A stretch of 49,214 nucleotides of DNA from Candidatus Kuenenia stuttgartensis (GTDB lineage Bacteria; Gemmatimonadota; Gemmatimonadetes; Gemmatimonadales; Gemmatimonadaceae). Made by a program: the position numbers and the translations under genes. The notes beneath the pieces were generated by a model. It did not search any database and was not told the origin of the DNA. It was given only the letters and a program-made list of their open reading frames with translations. This document shows, one piece after another, positions 17,607-26,872 of this stretch (position 1 is its first letter; each line of letters starts with the position of its first letter). The stretch lies in assembly GCA_943330235.2 (NCBI GenBank), contig CALQGY020000015.1:1-49214 (forward strand), given 5' to 3'.

Positions 17607-20561
17607 TCAGGACTTGGCCGCGACCCAGTCTCGGCCAATCCCCATCGCCACCAGCAGGGGCACATTCAACGCGGCCGCCCCCTCCATCTCCTCCTTCACG
17701 AGGGCGCGCATGATGGCCTCCTCGCCCGGTGCCACCTCGAACACCAGTTCGTCGTGCACCTGCAGCAGCATCCGCGACGCGATCCGGCGATCCGCCAGCG
17801 CGTGGTGAATGCGGATCATGGCGATCTTGATGAGATCGGCCGCCGACCCCTGAATGGGCGCGTTGCCCGCCACCCGTTCGCCAAAGGCCCGCATGTTGAA
17901 GTTCCGCTCCTTCAACTCAGGGATGTAGCGGCGCCGCTTGAACAGCGTCTCCACGTACCCGCGCTCCTTCGCGACCACCACGCACTGATCGAGGAACGCC
18001 TTCACACCGGCAAACCGCTCGAAATACGTGTCGATGAACGCCTTCGCCTCAGCATTCGAGATCTTGAGCTGGCGCGACAGCGCATGCGCCCCCTGCCCGT
18101 AAATCGTCGCAAAGTTGATGGTCTTGGCCCGCGCGCGCATCTCGCTGGTCACGTCCGCCAGCTCCACGCCGAAGATGATCGCGGCTGTCTGCTTGTGGAT
18201 GTCCCCACCCGCCTTGAACGCCGTCACGAAGGCGGGATCACCGGACAGGTGCGCGAGCAGGCGCAGTTCGATCTGCGAATAGTCGGCGGAGAACAGCTGC
18301 CACCCGTCGCGCGCGACAAAGCCGCGGCGGATTTCCCGGCCGAGTTCCGTGCGTGACGGAATGTTCTGCAGGTTGGGATCGCTGGACGACAAGCGCCCCG
18401 TCGCCGCGACCGTCTGGTTATACGACGTATGGAGCCGGTGATCGCGCGGATTAATCATCCGCGGCAACGCATCGATGTACGTCCCCTCGAGTTTGAACAG
18501 CTCGCGGTAGTCCATCAGCAGCGTGGGCAGCGTATGCCCCTCATCCGCCAATTCCTGCAGCACACTCGCGTCGGTGCTGGGCCCGGTGGCCGTCTTCTTC
18601 TTCACCGGCAGCCCGAGCTTCTCGAACAGAATTTTCCGAAGCTGCGGATTGGAGTTGATGTTGAACTCTTCACCCGCCTCGCCGTAAATGGCCCGCTCGA
18701 CCGCTTCACGCTCGGCCTTGAAGCGCGTCTTCAGCGACTCGAACCAGGTCAGATCAATCGCGATCCCCTCCCACTCCATTTCAGCCAGCACCTCAACCAG
18801 CGGCACTTCCATGTCCGCTAGAAGTTCGCGCATGCCATGCGTCACCAGCATCGGCTCCAACACCGCGCGCAGCCGCATGGTGATGTCGACGTCTTCGCAC
18901 GAGTAGTCGCGCGCCGCATCCACCGGCACCACGCTGAACGGCAGCTGCGTGCGACCCTTGCCGCACAGCTGTTCGTACGAGGTCATGCTGTGGCCCAGCA
19001 GCTCCAATGCCAGCATGTCGAGTCCATGCGACCGGCGCCCCGGATCGAGGACATAGCTGGCCAGCATCGTGTCGAACTCCAGACCGGCCAGTGTCACGCC
19101 GGCACCACGCAACACGAGCACATCGTACTTGGCATTCTGCGCGATCTTCTTCACGGTCGCGTCTTCGAGCATCGCGCGTAGCGGCGCGATGGCCGCGCTG
19201 CTGAACGCCGGCAAGTTCACCGGCGCCGGCGTACCGGCACTGATGCGCCGACCGGCCAGCCCCCCGTCGCCCGAGAGGAGTGCCAAGTTGCCGCTACCGT
19301 CATCACCACGATGCGCGAACGGCAAGTAGTACGCTTCACCGGGTGCGACGGCGATAGACAGTCCCACCAGATGCGCGCGCAGTGCATCCACCGCCACCGG
19401 CGAATCGATGTCGGTGATGGTTTCGGTATCGAACGCGATGTACGGGACCTCACGCACGCGTGTCAGCAACAGGTCCAGCGCCTCGAGCGTATCCACCGTC
19501 GTATACCGCGCATCGGCCAGCACCGCGACGCCGCTTGCGCCGACCAGCACGCTGGGCGCACTCGGGCGCCCCGGCATCGCGGGTGTCTCCGTTGCCGCAG
19601 ACGTGGCCGCAGATCCAGAGGCGGCAATGGCGCCAACCGCTGCGCCGCCATCCGCGCCGCCAAGATCCTTGAGCAGCGACGTGAATTCGAGCTCCAGAAA
19701 GAGATGTCGCAACAGCTGAGTGTCCGGTGCATCCACGTGCAGCGCCGCCGGATCGAGTTCGATCGGCACATCGCAGCGAATGGTCACCAACTGCTTCGAC
19801 AGACGCGCCGTATCGGCCAGCGCCAGCAGCGCTTCGCGTGGACGTTTCTTCGTGATCTCCGACGCATGCGCCAGAATGTCTTCGAGGGTTCCGAACTGTG
19901 CGATGAGCTCCTGCGCCGTCTTCTCGCCGATGCCCTTCACGCCCGGCACGTTGTCCGAGGTGTCGCCGACCATCGCGAGATAGTCGATCACGCGATCCGG
20001 GGGCACGCCCAGTCGGTCGCTGCCATTCTCCACACCCACCCAGGACTCTTCCACGCTGGCCGGCCCACCGCGCCCCGGGTTGAGCAACCACACGCCCGGC
20101 TGCACCAGCTGCTGAAAATCCTTGTCTCCCGAGACAATCACCACGTTGTACCCGGCGGCGACGCCCTTTGTCGCCAACGTGCCGATGACATCGTCGGCCT
20201 CGAATCCCGGCACAGCCATGACCGGGATGTGGTAGGCCGCCAGCAACTGGTTAATGCGTTCGAGTCCGCGATCGAAGTCTGCCTGCAACTCGTCGGTCAG
20301 CTTCTCGCGCGTGGCCTTGTATTCGGGATACAGGTCATCGCGGAACGTCGCGCCGGAGTCGTGCACCCAGCCCAGCAACTCAGGCTGGTGCGTGTTCAGC
20401 AACCGCTTGAGAAAGTTGGCAATCCCCCACGCGGCCGAGGTGTTCTCGCCTCGGCTCGTGATCAGGGGGCGCGTCATGAGCGCGAAGAACGCGCGATAAA
20501 TCAGGGCGTAGCCGTCAATCAGAAAGAGACGCGGCGCCGTCGGCTTGGTGATGTCACTCAC
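17607..20561 (-). CDS. polA: DNA polymerase I
   Basis: 984-residue three-domain enzyme for Okazaki-fragment processing and repair. The 5'-nuclease domain spans about 1-300 (LIDGYALIYRAFFAL; GFEADDVIGTLA; SGDKDFQQLV). An alanine-rich linker follows. The 3'-5' exonuclease appears catalytically intact, with FDTET near 375, AQNAKYD and DYSCEDVDI. The polymerase domain carries SADYSQIELR, RAKTINFATIYGQG and LLQVHDELVFEV. It is a little longer than E. coli PolA because of the linker. The ATG overlaps the stop of the GWxTD gene by 4 bases, so both are probably co-transcribed leftward from a promoter upstream of 22012. Confidence 0.97.
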   Translation of the reverse strand: MSDITKPTAPRLFLIDGYALIYRAFFALMTRPLITSRGENTSAAWGIANFLKRLLNTHQPELLGWVHDSGATFRDDLYPEYKATREKLTDELQADFDRGLERINQLLAAYHIPVMAVPGFEADDVIGTLATKGVAAGYNVVIVSGDKDFQQLVQPGVWLLNPGRGGPASVEESWVGVENGSDRLGVPPDRVIDYLAMVGDTSDNVPGVKGIGEKTAQELIAQFGTLEDILAHASEITKKRPREALLALADTARLSKQLVTIRCDVPIELDPAALHVDAPDTQLLRHLFLELEFTSLLKDLGGADGGAAVGAIAASGSAATSAATETPAMPGRPSAPSVLVGASGVAVLADARYTTVDTLEALDLLLTRVREVPYIAFDTETITDIDSPVAVDALRAHLVGLSIAVAPGEAYYLPFAHRGDDGSGNLALLSGDGGLAGRRISAGTPAPVNLPAFSSAAIAPLRAMLEDATVKKIAQNAKYDVLVLRGAGVTLAGLEFDTMLASYVLDPGRRSHGLDMLALELLGHSMTSYEQLCGKGRTQLPFSVVPVDAARDYSCEDVDITMRLRAVLEPMLVTHGMRELLADMEVPLVEVLAEMEWEGIAIDLTWFESLKTRFKAEREAVERAIYGEAGEEFNINSNPQLRKILFEKLGLPVKKKTATGPSTDASVLQELADEGHTLPTLLMDYRELFKLEGTYIDALPRMINPRDHRLHTSYNQTVAATGRLSSSDPNLQNIPSRTELGREIRRGFVARDGWQLFSADYSQIELRLLAHLSGDPAFVTAFKAGGDIHKQTAAIIFGVELADVTSEMRARAKTINFATIYGQGAHALSRQLKISNAEAKAFIDTYFERFAGVKAFLDQCVVVAKERGYVETLFKRRRYIPELKERNFNMRAFGERVAGNAPIQGSAADLIKIAMIRIHHALADRRIASRMLLQVHDELVFEVAPGEEAIMRALVKEEMEGAAALNVPLLVAMGIGRDWVAAKS

Positions 20562-22012
20562 TGTTGTGACGACAGCTTGCGACGGATGGCATTGTCGAGC
20601 TCCGAGCGCGCAGACGGCGCGAGGCGCCAGCGACCGAATCCGGTCTGATCGGTGAAGAGCAGCGACAGACGGGCCGCGCGATACTCCCAGACCTGCTGCC
20701 GCACACGCGCGCTGGGATCGGAGAGCTGCGAGTCGTAGACGTTATCCGGATCACCGAGCGCGACGAATGCGACGCCGCGATCGGTCTGCCACCCGATGGG
20801 GCCATCATCGTGGAAGCGGACATTTGCGGTCCGGATACGCGCGAAGTAGTCGCGCAATCCTTCATGCTCGGGCGTGCCGGGAACCGGATCGGTGTCTTTC
20901 AGGAACTTGGCCCACGCTTCGGAACGCTGGATAGGCGTGGCATCGCGCAGCGGCTTGATGCGGTCGGCCGACGTGAAGTAGCGCAGGTAGTTGAGCATCT
21001 CCTCGAACGACGCGATGGGCAGGTCGTCACCGAGACTCACGAGGAGCTTGGTGCGCGCCGTATCGGTGCGCCCCGCGGCCGTGACCAGCAGCGTGGACAT
21101 GCCGACGCCCAGACGCGTCACCGGGACCGCCAGTGTCGCGCTCCGCATCTCGAGACGCGGCGTCAGCTCCACCGTGGACTTCCAGAGCTCGAGATCCGCG
21201 TCGCCCAGGATGCGGACGTCCACGGAGGAGGGCGCGGACGCACCGGCCGCCTCGAGATAGATCGGCAGCAACGAATCGATGCCGAACGTCACCATGCTGC
21301 GCGGGCGGGCCAACAGCCGCGGCAGCGAATCCACCGAGGACCGCGGGATGACTTCGTAGACCGCGATGGGCGTGCCCACCGCACCGGCGGTCAATCGCGG
21401 GACGTCGAGTGAGACCTCCTCGGAGGCACTGCGCAGGCCGGACTCGTCCTTCACCCCGACACTCAGGGCATACCGGCCCGGCACCAGTCGCAGGTACTGC
21501 TGCCAGATCACGCTCTCGTCGGTCCGTGCGGTTTCGCGAAAGGTCGGCACGCGCACGGTCTCTTTCGCCTCAACCTGGGAGACCAGCACCTGCCCCCGCC
21601 GCGTTTCGACGTGCACGGAGTACACGGCGGCATAGCGATCCCCTTCGCGGGTGAACGACAACCCGCGTGACGGCATGGAGAGGGCCAGCAACACCAGCGT
21701 CGTATCAGGCGACGGAGCCGTGATGAACGACACCGACGCCACGAACGGAATCGTGCCGGTGCCGGCGATCAATCCCATGCTGCGATAGAGCCGCTGCATC
21801 TCGCTGGACGCTGACTGCCCCCCGAGCGACGTACCGGTCGCCGTGCCCGGAATCGGGGGACCGCCGCCAGCGGTCGGCGGACCGACCGCACTGTTGCGGG
21901 CGCAGGCCGACAAGAGCAGCGCCGCGGTGGCGCTGGCGAGGAGGGTGCGGACAACACTGGTGTGCAGGATCGGACGCGACACTTGGGACGAGCCCCGTGA
22001 AATAAGTGACAT
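20558..22012 (-). CDS. GWxTD-domain lipoprotein
   Basis: 484-residue lipoprotein whose signal ends in the lipobox LLLSAC, followed by a Gly/Pro-rich linker. The central part looks like stacked beta-strand domains. The C-terminal part holds the GWxTD domain (GPIGWQTDRGVAFVALGDPDNVY, then VWEYR), a module frequent in Acidobacteriota, Gemmatimonadota and related groups and of unknown function. The start at 22012 is chosen because it gives a normal signal peptide; an in-frame ATG at 22036 adds eight residues. It is translationally coupled to polA and divergent from the Ser/Thr kinase gene. Confidence 0.82.
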   Translation of the reverse strand: MSLISRGSSQVSRPILHTSVVRTLLASATAALLLSACARNSAVGPPTAGGGPPIPGTATGTSLGGQSASSEMQRLYRSMGLIAGTGTIPFVASVSFITAPSPDTTLVLLALSMPSRGLSFTREGDRYAAVYSVHVETRRGQVLVSQVEAKETVRVPTFRETARTDESVIWQQYLRLVPGRYALSVGVKDESGLRSASEEVSLDVPRLTAGAVGTPIAVYEVIPRSSVDSLPRLLARPRSMVTFGIDSLLPIYLEAAGASAPSSVDVRILGDADLELWKSTVELTPRLEMRSATLAVPVTRLGVGMSTLLVTAAGRTDTARTKLLVSLGDDLPIASFEEMLNYLRYFTSADRIKPLRDATPIQRSEAWAKFLKDTDPVPGTPEHEGLRDYFARIRTANVRFHDDGPIGWQTDRGVAFVALGDPDNVYDSQLSDPSARVRQQVWEYRAARLSLLFTDQTGFGRWRLAPSARSELDNAIRRKLSSQQ

Positions 22013-22066
22013 GGTGTTGAAGTTGCCTTCTTGCACGTGACAGTGATCCGGCGTTAGGTTCGCGTC

Positions 22067-23062
22067 GTGGCTATCGAGACTCTAGTTGGAACGACGCTGG
22101 CCGGCTACACGATTGCGGGAAAGATCGGCGAAGGTGGAACGTCGACCGTTTATCGCGCAACTCATGCCAAGCATGGAACCGTCGCTCTCAAGGTGCTGCG
22201 CGAGAAGCTGCAGCACGATAAGACCGCCGTCGCGCGTTTTCTGCGCGAGGCCCAATTCGGTGCGCGGGTAGAACACCCCAACATCATCCGCACCCTAGAC
22301 TACGGGCAGGAAGAGGGGCGGTACTACCTCGCCATTGAGTGGGCATCGGGAGAAATCCTCGACAAGCACGCGGAAAAGTCGGGCCCGCTTCCCTGCAAAG
22401 AAGTCGCCGAAATCATGGCGCAGATCTGCAGTGCGGTGCAAGCCGCCCACGACGTCAACATCGTCCATCGTGATCTCAAACCCGAGAACGTGATGTACGA
22501 TCCCGCGAACCACGTCGTCAAGCTGCTCGATTTCGGCATTGCCGCCGATACCGAAGCCGCCCCCGATCAGCGCCTCACCCGTGCCGGCTTCTTCGTCGGC
22601 ACGCTCATGTACGTCGCGCCTGAAACGCTGTCCGGCGAGCTCGTCGGACCGACCGCCGATCAGTATTCCCTGGCGACCATCGCGTACTACCTGCTGTCCG
22701 GTGTGCTCCCGTACACCGGCAAATCGCCGCGCGAACTGTTCTCGCAGCTGCTCACGCAGCCGCCGGTCTCGCTGAACAAGGCCAAGCCGACGCTCGCCTT
22801 CCCGGCGTCCGTCGAAGCCGTGGTCATGAAGGCCCTCTCCAAGCAGCCCACCGATCGGTACGCCTCGGTTCGCACGTTCTCCGAAGCGTTTTCCGTGGCC
22901 GCACAGGACTGCGACAGCGGCGGCAACGCCACCGTCAGCCCTGCACCCAGCGCGGCAAGCGCCCCGGCAAGCGCCCCGGCAAGCAGCGACACCGGCAGCA
23001 CGAGCGGTGAGGCCAAGGGCGGATTGCTGGGGAAGATGCGAGGGTTGTTCGGCCGCGGCTGA
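22067..23062 (+). CDS. Soluble Hanks-type serine/threonine protein kinase
   Basis: 331-residue kinase. Visible motifs are the glycine loop GEGGTSTVY (about 21-29), the VALKVL lysine near 45, HRDLKPENVM (catalytic loop), DFGIA (DFG metal site) and APETLSG. After the kinase domain (about 15-280) there is an Ala/Pro/Ser-rich tail ending in GLLGKMRGLFGRG, with no transmembrane helix or PASTA repeats, so it is cytosolic or peripherally attached. The GTG start lies just before the domain. 12-base repeats (22955-22978) encode part of the tail. It sits 34 bases before pyrE on the same strand. Confidence 0.92.
   Translation: MAIETLVGTTLAGYTIAGKIGEGGTSTVYRATHAKHGTVALKVLREKLQHDKTAVARFLREAQFGARVEHPNIIRTLDYGQEEGRYYLAIEWASGEILDKHAEKSGPLPCKEVAEIMAQICSAVQAAHDVNIVHRDLKPENVMYDPANHVVKLLDFGIAADTEAAPDQRLTRAGFFVGTLMYVAPETLSGELVGPTADQYSLATIAYYLLSGVLPYTGKSPRELFSQLLTQPPVSLNKAKPTLAFPASVEAVVMKALSKQPTDRYASVRTFSEAFSVAAQDCDSGGNATVSPAPSAASAPASAPASSDTGSTSGEAKGGLLGKMRGLFGRG
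22955..22978 (+). repeat. 12-base tandem duplication in the kinase tail
   Basis: GCAAGCGCCCCG occurs twice exactly and then in part (to about 22984). It is in frame and encodes Ala-Ser-Ala-Pro repeats of the disordered C-terminal linker. Confidence 0.8.
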
Positions 23063-23096
23063 TGCCGTTCCGATCGTCCACCTCTTCGACTGACCC

Positions 23097-23678
23097 GTGA
23101 CTGATTCGACACTTTCGACCTTGATCGCCCTGCTGGCCACTCGATCGGCCAAGCGGGGCGATTTTGTACTGGCATCCGGCCGGCGTTCCACGCTGTACGT
23201 AGACTGCCGCCTCACCACCATGAGCCCCGAGGGACAGCTCCTCATCGGCCGGCTCGGACTCGCGGCCGTCAAGGCAACGGGCTGGCAGGTCGACGCCGTC
23301 GGCGGCCTGACCCTCGGCGCCGACCCCATCGCCTACGCCATTGCCCACGCCAGCGCGCTGGAGGCGGAACGCGGGGCTGGAGAGATGGTTCGGGCCTTTA
23401 CTGTTCGAAAAGAGGCCAAGCAGCACGGCACCGGACGGCTCATCGAAGGGCCGTTTGTGGCGGGCGACCGCATTGCGGTCGTTGAGGACGTCATCACCAC
23501 CGGTGGATCGGCCCTCAAGGCCGTGGAAGCCATCAAGGCGGCCGGCGGCATCGTGGTTGGGGTACTGGCCTTGGTCGACCGTGAAGAGGGCGGTCGTGAG
23601 GCCATTGAGGCCACCGGTCTGCCGGTGCATTCCCTGGTCTCGGCGTCGGCCCTGCTGTCCCAGATGCCAGAGGCGTAA
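23097..23678 (+). CDS. pyrE: Orotate phosphoribosyltransferase
   Basis: 193-residue PyrE, which makes orotidine 5'-phosphate from orotate and PRPP in pyrimidine synthesis. The PRPP-binding motif AVVEDVITTGGSALKAVEAI lies near 122-141. Other matches are FVLASGRRSTLYVDCR near 22-37, GGLTLGADPIAYAIA and the flexible-loop lysines RKEAKQHGTG. The GTG start overlaps no other gene; it lies 34 bases after the kinase and the two may be co-transcribed. The other uracil-related gene in the window is upp, at 36.7 kb. Confidence 0.94.
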   Translation: MTDSTLSTLIALLATRSAKRGDFVLASGRRSTLYVDCRLTTMSPEGQLLIGRLGLAAVKATGWQVDAVGGLTLGADPIAYAIAHASALEAERGAGEMVRAFTVRKEAKQHGTGRLIEGPFVAGDRIAVVEDVITTGGSALKAVEAIKAAGGIVVGVLALVDREEGGREAIEATGLPVHSLVSASALLSQMPEA

Positions 23679-23735
23679 CAGCCACGTTCGTGTGCCGTCG
23701 TAACGGGTGGGGGGAGTGGGCGTCCTTGAATCAGC

Positions 23736-25196
23736 ATGCCCACCCTCCCGACCTCCCTGACGGCCCTCGTCGCCCCATTCGCCACCGCGATGGTTGTCTG
23801 GACGCTGCTCGCGATGCTGGGGTCCCGGGCACGCTGGAACCGCTGGTGGCTGCGCTATGTCCGCGCGGTCTTCGACACGATGCTGATCAGCTGTCTGGTG
23901 CTGCTGTTCGGGTCCCCGGTTCTGGTGCTGCTCTACCTACTGGCCATCGTGCCCTGCGCCTTCGATCGCCGTCCGTCGCTGGGTTACGTCACGGCCGGCG
24001 CGGCCCTGTTGGGATTCATCGCCGCCAGCGCGGGCTATGCGCAGCTGCATCCGGACACGGTGGCGCCATGGTCACAGGTGCTTCTGGCCTCGGTGCTCCT
24101 GACGGTGGTGGCGCATCAGATCGTGAACATGCCCGCGCGACTCATCCGCCGCATCCGTGAGACGCGACATCGGATGGTTCAAGTGGAGCGCGGAGTGCTG
24201 GATGCGCGTGCCGAGGCGCGCCACGATGACGAATTGGGAGATCTCGAGCGTAGCGTCAACGGTATGCTCGACGCATTGACGCGGCGTATCGAGACAGTTC
24301 AGCGGGAAGCGGCCGAACTGGCCGTCGTCGCCACAGAGGTGCATAGCCTGGCCGACGCGTTACACCGTCGCGCCGGCGACGTGGAAACCGGTACGCAGGC
24401 GGTGAGCGCGGGGCTGACGGAGCAGCGTCACGTGGCCGCCGATGGGCTTCGCGTAGGCCGGCAGGCGCTGGCCACCGCAGACTCAACGCGCGAGACCGCC
24501 GAGCGGACCGCGAGCGAGGCCTTCGCGGTTGACCAGATCGCGTCAGCCAGCCGTGAGGCCATCGAGCGCGCGACGCAAACGTTAGTGCGAGTCAGCGAGG
24601 ACGTTGGTGCGTCGGTTCACCGTGTGAAACGCTTGGCGCCTGCCTCCGAACGCGTCGGCGAGTTTGTCGCCACCGTCTCCCGCATTGCTCGGCAGACGAA
24701 TCTGCTGGCGCTGAACGCCGCCATTGAGGCATCGCGCGCCGGAGACGAGGGGTTGGGCTTTGCGGTGGTTGCCGATGAAATTCGCAAGCTGGCCAACGAA
24801 AGTGCGCAGGCGGCCAAAACCATCAACGCGACCGTCCAGCGCGTCCGCGACGACATCGCTGACGCGGTGCAGTCGATGGATGCGACGGCGCACGAGGTCA
24901 CGGGGGCCGGTGCGATTGCGCGCGACGCGACGCGCGCCGTGTCGGCGATGGTAGACGGGATCGCACGCATCGCGCAGCAGAGCGGTGAGGTGTCCACGCT
25001 CGCACACGCGCAGGCGACGTTGGCCGCCGGCGCAGCCTCGGCCTTCTCCGCGTATGAAGTGGCCGCCCGCGGGTCCGTCGGCGACGCCCACGGTGCCGCG
25101 GAGGGCGCGCGGGCGCAACGCGAACGCCTCAAGGAACTGTCGCAGCGATCGGCGCAACTGTCCGCGGCCGCCGCTCGTCTGCGCGCGATGGCGTAA
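23736..25196 (+). CDS. Methyl-accepting chemotaxis protein without a periplasmic sensor domain
   Basis: 486-residue chemoreceptor. The N-terminal 130 residues are four or five closely spaced hydrophobic helices with almost no loop, so there is no large periplasmic ligand domain. A coiled-coil region follows (about 130-300). The signalling tip contains the hallmark [35 protein letters not shown] (split across about 310-345). After the tip the C-terminal arm continues to a helical end. No CheA, CheW or CheY gene is nearby, so it is an orphan receptor that may sense within the membrane, for example energy state or temperature. Confidence 0.9.
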   Translation: MPTLPTSLTALVAPFATAMVVWTLLAMLGSRARWNRWWLRYVRAVFDTMLISCLVLLFGSPVLVLLYLLAIVPCAFDRRPSLGYVTAGAALLGFIAASAGYAQLHPDTVAPWSQVLLASVLLTVVAHQIVNMPARLIRRIRETRHRMVQVERGVLDARAEARHDDELGDLERSVNGMLDALTRRIETVQREAAELAVVATEVHSLADALHRRAGDVETGTQAVSAGLTEQRHVAADGLRVGRQALATADSTRETAERTASEAFAVDQIASASREAIERATQTLVRVSEDVGASVHRVKRLAPASERVGEFVATVSRIARQTNLLALNAAIEASRAGDEGLGFAVVADEIRKLANESAQAAKTINATVQRVRDDIADAVQSMDATAHEVTGAGAIARDATRAVSAMVDGIARIAQQSGEVSTLAHAQATLAAGAASAFSAYEVAARGSVGDAHGAAEGARAQRERLKELSQRSAQLSAAAARLRAMA

Positions 25197-25261
25197 GCGC
25201 ACGGTACCTCGACCGGGCGCGCCGCCAGCGTGGCCAGCCGCACCGGTGCCGACGGCGGTAA

Positions 25262-26155
25262 TTACGGCTCTCGCAACACGCTCCACTGTGGGGTGAGCGA
25301 AAATGGCTCGAATCGCCGCAGCACCTCGCGGTAGGGGAGAATTAACTGTTGGCGAAACTCCTCCAGCATGCCGTCCCCGTCGTAGCGACGGCGAAATTCC
25401 ATTGGCGCGCAGGCCATGGTCAGGCGCATATGCCGTGAGAAGCTCTGGGCCGACGAGTACTCGAGGTGATTGGCGACGTCGGTGATGCTGACGCCGGGAT
25501 TCTCGAAGAGCCGCGCCGCGCGCACGAGACGCGCCATCGACAAATAGCGTTTGGGTGCTGGGAGCTTCACACGAAAAAACCGGCTCATGAACGTGCTGGG
25601 CAGCACCCCGTTCAGTCGGGCAATTTTCTGCACGGACGAGACGGACGGCGGCGACTGGAAGATGGCCTCGAAGAAGCGAAGACAGTCGTCGGGTGCGTCC
25701 GCGAGATCTTCGCGAATACACTGCATGGCGCGGTGCTCGATGACGGTACCGATATCGCCCACCACGAGCTGGCGCAGATCGCGCCACCCCTGCGGATCGC
25801 GCGCATCCACCAGCGCACGGACCCCCTGCTGCCCAAGCGCCAGCAGGTTTTGGGAGACGCGTGGTTCGGTGACCGTCAGGAGCGCCACCGCGGTCACGCG
25901 CGGGAACTCGCGCACCAGACGCGCCATCTGCGGCGCCAACTGCGTCTGGTAGCGCGCGACCGACACCAAGGCGGTGGACACGTCGCGTGTCCGCAAATCC
26001 AGCAGGAGCTCATCGAGAGACTCCCGATGTAGCGCGACATAGCACCCCTGTCCCGCCGCATCCACGCGGGCGCGCTCGGCGGGGGTCAGGAACGTCGTGA
26101 CAGCATTCCGGGTGGCGCGTGGTGTGCGGGGATATCGCACCGTTGGACTCGTCAT
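25262..26155 (-). CDS. AraC-family transcriptional regulator
   Basis: 297-residue regulator. The C-terminal 100 residues form an AraC/XylS double helix-turn-helix: VQKIARLNGVLPSTFMSRFF for the first and VSITDVANHLEYSSAQSFSRHM for the second. The N-terminal 180 residues do not show an AraC sugar-binding cupin and look like a receiver-like or unclassified alpha/beta domain without the conserved aspartate pocket. The start at 26155 is chosen because GGAGGAG lies 7 bases upstream; the open frame extends to 26188 without support. It is divergent from rnpB and convergent with the chemoreceptor gene. Confidence 0.8.
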   Translation of the reverse strand: MTSPTVRYPRTPRATRNAVTTFLTPAERARVDAAGQGCYVALHRESLDELLLDLRTRDVSTALVSVARYQTQLAPQMARLVREFPRVTAVALLTVTEPRVSQNLLALGQQGVRALVDARDPQGWRDLRQLVVGDIGTVIEHRAMQCIREDLADAPDDCLRFFEAIFQSPPSVSSVQKIARLNGVLPSTFMSRFFRVKLPAPKRYLSMARLVRAARLFENPGVSITDVANHLEYSSAQSFSRHMRLTMACAPMEFRRRYDGDGMLEEFRQQLILPYREVLRRFEPFSLTPQWSVLREP

Positions 26156-26271
26156 GCGTACTCCTCCATGAGGCTCGCGGGTCTTCATCGTCGAAGGCGG
26201 CGCGCACAGGATAGGAGCGGGTGTCAGCGGAACGTCATCGACGTGCGGGGAAATTCACCGCAGTGCGTAGA

Positions 26272-26297
26272 GATCACCCATTGGGATCACCCATTGG
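26272..26297. repeat. 13-base direct repeat upstream of rnpB
   Basis: GATCACCCATTGG occurs twice in perfect tandem, ending 9 bases before the presumed -10 element of rnpB. It may be a regulator site or a simple duplication that covers the -35 region. Confidence 0.75.
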
Positions 26298-26306
26298 TGC
26301 GCGCGG

Positions 26307-26312
26307 TATATT
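26307..26312 (+). promoter_or_regulatory. Probable -10 element of the rnpB promoter
   Basis: TATATT lies 12 bases before the first base of the RNase P P1 helix. The expected -35 position falls in the tandem repeat. TTGGGA at 26281-26286 is the best candidate, but the 20-base spacer is longer than usual. Confidence 0.5.
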
Positions 26313-26324
26313 GCGGCACGGGAT

Positions 26325-26740
26325 GTCGTCGGCCGGACGGTCGCGATGGGCGGAGCTTCGGCTTCGTTCACCGAGGAAAGTCCGGGCTCCATAGGGTAGG
26401 CTGCCAGGTAACGCCTGGGCGCACGTCACGCGAGTGGCATGCGACGGACAGTGCAACAGAAAGCAAACCGCCGAGACGCAAGTCGCGGTAAGGGTGAAAG
26501 GGTGGGGTAAGAGCCCACCGCGTCATCGGTAACGATGACGGCTCGGTAAACCCCGGTCGGAGCAAGGTCAAATAGGCGGCGAGAGACGGCCCGTCTCGAC
26601 AACGGTGTCTCACGACATCGAGCCGCGGGTAGACTGCTGGAGCGTTTGGGTGACTGAACGCCGAGAGGAATGACCGTCCGGTATGCGGGCGCGCTTGCGC
26701 GTGCGTGTGCTGACAGAACCCGGCTTATAGGCCGGCGACT
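26325..26740 (+). ncRNA. rnpB: RNase P RNA, bacterial type A
   Basis: Catalytic RNA of RNase P, which matures the 5' ends of tRNAs. Conserved blocks occur in order: GAGGAAAGTCCGGGCTCC (CR I), GGTAAGAGCCCACCG, GGAGCAAGGTCAAATAGG, GAGGAATGACCGTC and ACAGAACCCGGCTTA near the 3' end. The ends are set by a P1 helix: GTCGTCGGCC (26325-26334) pairs with GGCCGGCGAC (26730-26739) over 10 pairs, including one G-U. At about 416 nt the size fits type A. The protein subunit gene rnpA lies about 4 kb away on the other side of dnaA. Confidence 0.96.
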
Positions 26741-26872
26741 CCCCCCACTTTGTAGTGCCGTCGTGCCGCATCGGTTGGTCACGACCAGTTGGTCACTCGT
26801 TTCCCCATCGCCCCTGTGCCAGGACCTCGCCTGACAGGACTTTGCCTCACGGAGCAGTACGAACGGCGGCGG

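Noticed and set aside
19311..20648. 445-residue open frame on the plus strand antisense to polA
   Set aside because: Reading frame opposite a well-conserved polymerase; composition is typical of a GC-rich shadow.
22028..22042. TTGCACGTGACAG as a further parS-like site
   Set aside because: Only the core matches; arms are not symmetric.
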